8,327 bases of DNA from Bacteroidota bacterium (GTDB taxonomy: Bacteria > Bacteroidota > Bacteroidia > Chitinophagales > Chitinophagaceae): positions 1-8,327 of the forward strand of contig JAKAJX010000218.1 of the NCBI GenBank assembly GCA_021824855.1, written 5' to 3'. The translations under genes were made by a program, and so were the position numbers. The notes beneath the pieces are model-generated. The model searched no databases. It worked only from the letters and a program-made list of their open reading frames with translations, and was not told the origin of the DNA. Of this stretch, positions 6,591 through 8,327 are shown in pieces (positions within the stretch are counted from its first letter, which is position 1; every line of letters begins with the position of its first letter).

Positions 6591-7616
6591 TTATAAAGAT
6601 TGAATTGTGCGAATAGTTTTTTGAACCATTTCTTCAGAAATATCTAAATGTAAAACCATTCTAACTTGAGTTGGAGAAATGGCAATCATTAAAATACCCT
6701 GTTCTTTCATTTTTGCTACAAATGATGCAGCGGTATAAATATCTTTTAGTTCAAAAATGATAATATTGGTTTCTACAGGAAAGATATTGCCTATAAACTT
6801 TTTTTGTAAAAGTGCATGAGTAATTTGTTGAGCATGATGATGATCTTCTTGTAATCTTTCTATATTATTCTCAATAGCATAAATTCCTGCGGCTGCTAAA
6901 TAACCCGTTTGACGCATTCCTCCTCCAAAAACTTTTCTTATTCTTCTTGCCTTGTAAATAAATTCTTTATTACCCACCAATACGCTACCTGCCGGAGTAC
7001 CCAATCCTTTACTTAAACAAATAGAAATAGAATCAAATTCGTTACCGTATTGTTCGGGTTTTTGTTGTTGAGCAATTAAAGCATTAAATATTCTGGCACC
7101 ATCTAAATGCAGCTTTAAGTTATTTTTGATACATGCTTCTTTAATTTGCTGAATATCAGTTAAATGATAACAACTTCCACCACCTCTGTTAGCAGTATTT
7201 TCTAAAGAAACCAAACTGGTATTTGGTTTATGAATATCTGTAGGGTTAATGGCGGTTAATACCTGTTCGGCTGTAATTCGACCTCGGTCTCCATTTACTA
7301 ATTTAACCGAACAACCACTGTTAAATGCAATACCACCGCCTTCATATTGGTAGATATGGGAGAGTGTATCGCATATAATTTCATCGCCCGGCTGTGTATG
7401 TACTTTTATAGCAATTTGATTGCTCATGGTACCACTTGGACAAAATAATCCGGCTTCTTTATTAAATAAAGTTGCCATTCGGTTTTCTAATTCATTGGTG
7501 GTAATATCTTCACCAAAAACATCATCCCCAACTTTAGCATGTAGCATATATTCCAGCATGGCGGTAGAAGGGCGGGTCACTGTATCGGAGCGATAATCAA
7601 TCCAATCCTGATTCAT
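6591..7616 (-). CDS. ltaE: Low-specificity L-threonine aldolase-type PLP enzyme
   Basis: A fold-type I pyridoxal-phosphate enzyme (341 aa, usual length) that splits L-threonine or L-allo-threonine into glycine and acetaldehyde. N-terminal DYRSDTVTRPS (7-17) and VGDDVFGED (29-37) are signature stretches. CPSGTMSNQIAIK (59-71) binds cofactor phosphate, SHIYQYEGGG (86-95) carries His87, which stacks on the cofactor ring in known structures, LDGARIFNA (171-179) supplies Asp172 to the pyridine nitrogen and Arg175, and SKGLGTPAGS (202-211) contains Lys203, the internal aldimine lysine. RKVFGGGMRQTG (227-238) is also characteristic. In the LENTxN motif (138-143) the residue is Ala142, where the E. 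coli and Thermotoga enzymes have His; this may alter substrate preference. It is the first gene of the probable ltaE-pgi-GNAT operon, divergent from rpoD. The ATG is supported by the DYRSDT start five residues later. Confidence 0.93.
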   Translation of the reverse strand: MNQDWIDYRSDTVTRPSTAMLEYMLHAKVGDDVFGEDITTNELENRMATLFNKEAGLFCPSGTMSNQIAIKVHTQPGDEIICDTLSHIYQYEGGGIAFNSGCSVKLVNGDRGRITAEQVLTAINPTDIHKPNTSLVSLENTANRGGGSCYHLTDIQQIKEACIKNNLKLHLDGARIFNALIAQQQKPEQYGNEFDSISICLSKGLGTPAGSVLVGNKEFIYKARRIRKVFGGGMRQTGYLAAAGIYAIENNIERLQEDHHHAQQITHALLQKKFIGNIFPVETNIIIFELKDIYTAASFVAKMKEQGILMIAISPTQVRMVLHLDISEEMVQKTIRTIQSL

Positions 7617-7740
7617 GCTGCGAAGATAAAGCGTAATGTTTATCCGTTAGCGAGGGTGGGGATAAAAGTGAAAAATTGGTTGGAGGAATGAGATATTCAA
7701 TAAAGATATTGCAACTAATACGCCAATTTTTTTAGATAAT

Positions 7741-7787
7741 AGTGTTAGTTATTCCTCCTGCAATTTCTTTTTGCAGTTTTTAACACT
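7741..7787 (+). terminator. Terminator-like nested inverted repeat upstream of rpoD
   Basis: An inner stem CTGCAA/TTGCAG (7758-7763 with 7771-7776, 7-base loop) is followed directly by five T residues (7777-7781) on the plus strand. An outer pair AGTGTTA/TAACACT (7741-7747 with 7781-7787) encloses it. On the minus strand the inner stem is followed by GAGGAATAAC, without a T run, so the polarity is toward rpoD. No plus-strand gene precedes it; it could end a small RNA, act as an attenuator, or be without function. Confidence 0.4.
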
Positions 7788-7834
7788 GTGGGTAATAAAT
7801 TTCGGAAAAACTATGTAATTCGGTTGTTTTAAGC

Positions 7835-7842
7835 TAATTTTG
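7835..7842 (+). promoter_or_regulatory. Putative Bacteroidota -7 element for rpoD
   Basis: TAATTTTG matches the TAnnTTTG consensus exactly. A transcript starting near 7849 would have a leader of about 98 bases before the rpoD ATG and would begin downstream of the nested inverted repeat. No TTG lies at the normal -33 distance (the nearest, 7824-7826, is too close), so confidence is moderate. Confidence 0.4.
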
Positions 7843-7946
7843 CCAACTTTCGTCAAAAAGTACAACATTTAACGTTTAGTAATGCATTAGTTTCACAACT
7901 TTTTCTGTCTAAAATCGTTAATAATATTAATCAGTAACAATAGACT

Positions 7947-8309
7947 ATGAGGCAGCTTAAAATTGCAACCCAAATTACCAACAGAGATTCTCAGGCCGTA
8001 GAAAAGTATCTGCAGGAAATTTCTAAAATTCCGATGATCACTCCCGAAGAGGAAACAACACTGGCACAGAAAATCAAAATGGGTAATCAGAGAGCATTAG
8101 ACAAATTGGTGCAAGCCAATTTACGTTTCGTGGTTTCGGTTGCAAAACAGTATCAACATCAGGGTTTATCTTTAAGCGATCTCATCAACGAGGGAAATCT
8201 CGGCCTAATTAAGGCGGCACAACGCTTTGATGAAACAAAAGGATTTAAATTTATTTCTTATGCCGTATGGTGGATTCGTCAATCTATTTTACAGGCATTG
8301 GCAGAGTAA
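7947..8309 (+). CDS. rpoD: Primary sigma factor RpoD, N-terminal part, interrupted by an in-frame stop
   Basis: The housekeeping sigma factor directs RNA polymerase to promoters. MRQLKIATQITNRDSQAVEKYL-type N termini without region 1.1 are typical of Bacteroidota RpoD, normally close to 290 aa. Region 1.2 covers about residues 16-50, region 2.1-2.2 about 52-96 (NLRFVVSVAKQYQHQG, then LSDLINEGNLGLIKAAQRFD), and regions 2.3-2.4 about 97-120 (KGFKFISYAVWWIRQSILQALAE). At codon 121 stands TAA where relatives have Gln (ALAEQSRIVRLP); the same frame then reads GRLVRL to the last base. As given, the product is 120 aa, without regions 3 and 4, and could not replace a primary sigma factor. Sequence error, a nonsense mutation or a broken duplicate are possible. 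The segment uses more codons ending in G or C (CTG, CTC, ATC, GGC) than its neighbours, as often seen in highly expressed or strongly conserved genes. A -7 box lies 105 bases upstream. Confidence 0.9.
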   Translation: MRQLKIATQITNRDSQAVEKYLQEISKIPMITPEEETTLAQKIKMGNQRALDKLVQANLRFVVSVAKQYQHQGLSLSDLINEGNLGLIKAAQRFDETKGFKFISYAVWWIRQSILQALAE

Positions 8310-8327
8310 GGTAGATTGGTTCGTTTG

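Larger units (their letters stand above)
7617..7946. other. 330-base divergent intergenic region between ltaE and rpoD
   Basis: No substantial gene is seen on either strand. The region holds a terminator-like double inverted repeat (7741-7787), a long-range complementary pair GGAGGAAT (7682-7689) and ATTCCTCC (7751-7758), a 15-codon open frame starting at 7688, and a -7-like element facing rpoD (7835-7842). The long rpoD leader and these repeats suggest regulation at this site, but nothing recognisable as a known riboswitch or small RNA family was found. A convincing promoter for ltaE is not visible. Confidence 0.6.

Noticed and set aside
7621..7628. TATCTTCG on the minus strand as a -7 element for ltaE
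   Set aside because: One mismatch to TAnnTTTG, only four bases from the ATG, and no -33 box; a leaderless start is possible but the support is too thin to annotate.
7919..7931. TTAAT/ATTAA dyad just before rpoD
   Set aside because: Pure A/T five-base arms in an AT-rich spacer; expected by chance.
1..8327. Search for CRISPR arrays, insertion sequences, tRNA or rRNA genes and phage-type modules
   Set aside because: No regularly spaced repeats, terminal inverted repeats with a transposase, tRNA-like cloverleaf or rRNA stretches were seen; the gene content is housekeeping.

Overview
The window is AT-rich DNA that looks like an ordinary chromosomal core segment of a Bacteroidota (Bacteroidetes) bacterium, most likely an environmental Chitinophagales/Sphingobacteriia- or Flavobacteriia-like lineage. 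The reasons are: a primary sigma factor beginning MRQLKI with almost no region 1.1, as is usual in this phylum; -7 elements of the form TAnnTTTG ahead of several genes; A-rich ribosome binding regions without clear Shine-Dalgarno sequences; and a ccmC-ccmD pair of the Bacteroidota type. No mobile element, CRISPR array, tRNA or rRNA is visible.

Layout from left to right. (1) The last residues of an unidentified plus-strand gene (to 58) meet, one base apart, a minus-strand gene for a small secreted, probably lipid-anchored rhodanese-like protein (60-479). (2) A hairpin terminator (596-626) closes queA, the tRNA queuosine enzyme (minus strand, 650-1699). (3) A divergent intergenic region with a -7-like element in each direction separates queA from ccmC (1912-2595), which overlaps a small ccmD-like gene (2588-2797). 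Both belong to cytochrome c maturation. (4) After a 132-base gap rich in small inverted repeats comes a Glu/Leu/Phe/Val dehydrogenase, most likely glutamate dehydrogenase (2930-4351), closed by a strong terminator (4380-4413). (5) On the minus strand, a tightly packed probable operon runs ltaE (threonine aldolase) - pgi (glucose-6-phosphate isomerase) - GNAT acetyltransferase, with gaps of 21 and 2 bases. (6) A 330-base gene-free divergent region with a terminator-like double inverted repeat precedes rpoD (from 7947).

The genes are mainly housekeeping: tRNA modification, haem handling for c-type cytochromes, nitrogen entry through glutamate, glycolysis, glycine/threonine metabolism and transcription initiation. 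I found no convincing new multi-gene system. The most unusual observation is at the right edge. The rpoD reading frame is interrupted by TAA (8307-8309) exactly where the family has a conserved Gln codon, and the same frame then continues with sigma-like residues (GRLVRL) to the last base. This is either a sequence error, a real nonsense mutation or a broken copy, and only the DNA beyond the window can decide. Secondary points are the possibly structured DNA upstream of rpoD and gdhA, a Trp-to-Gly change in the WWD motif of CcmC, a His-to-Ala change in the threonine aldolase active-site motif, and a Cys-rich active loop in the rhodanese.
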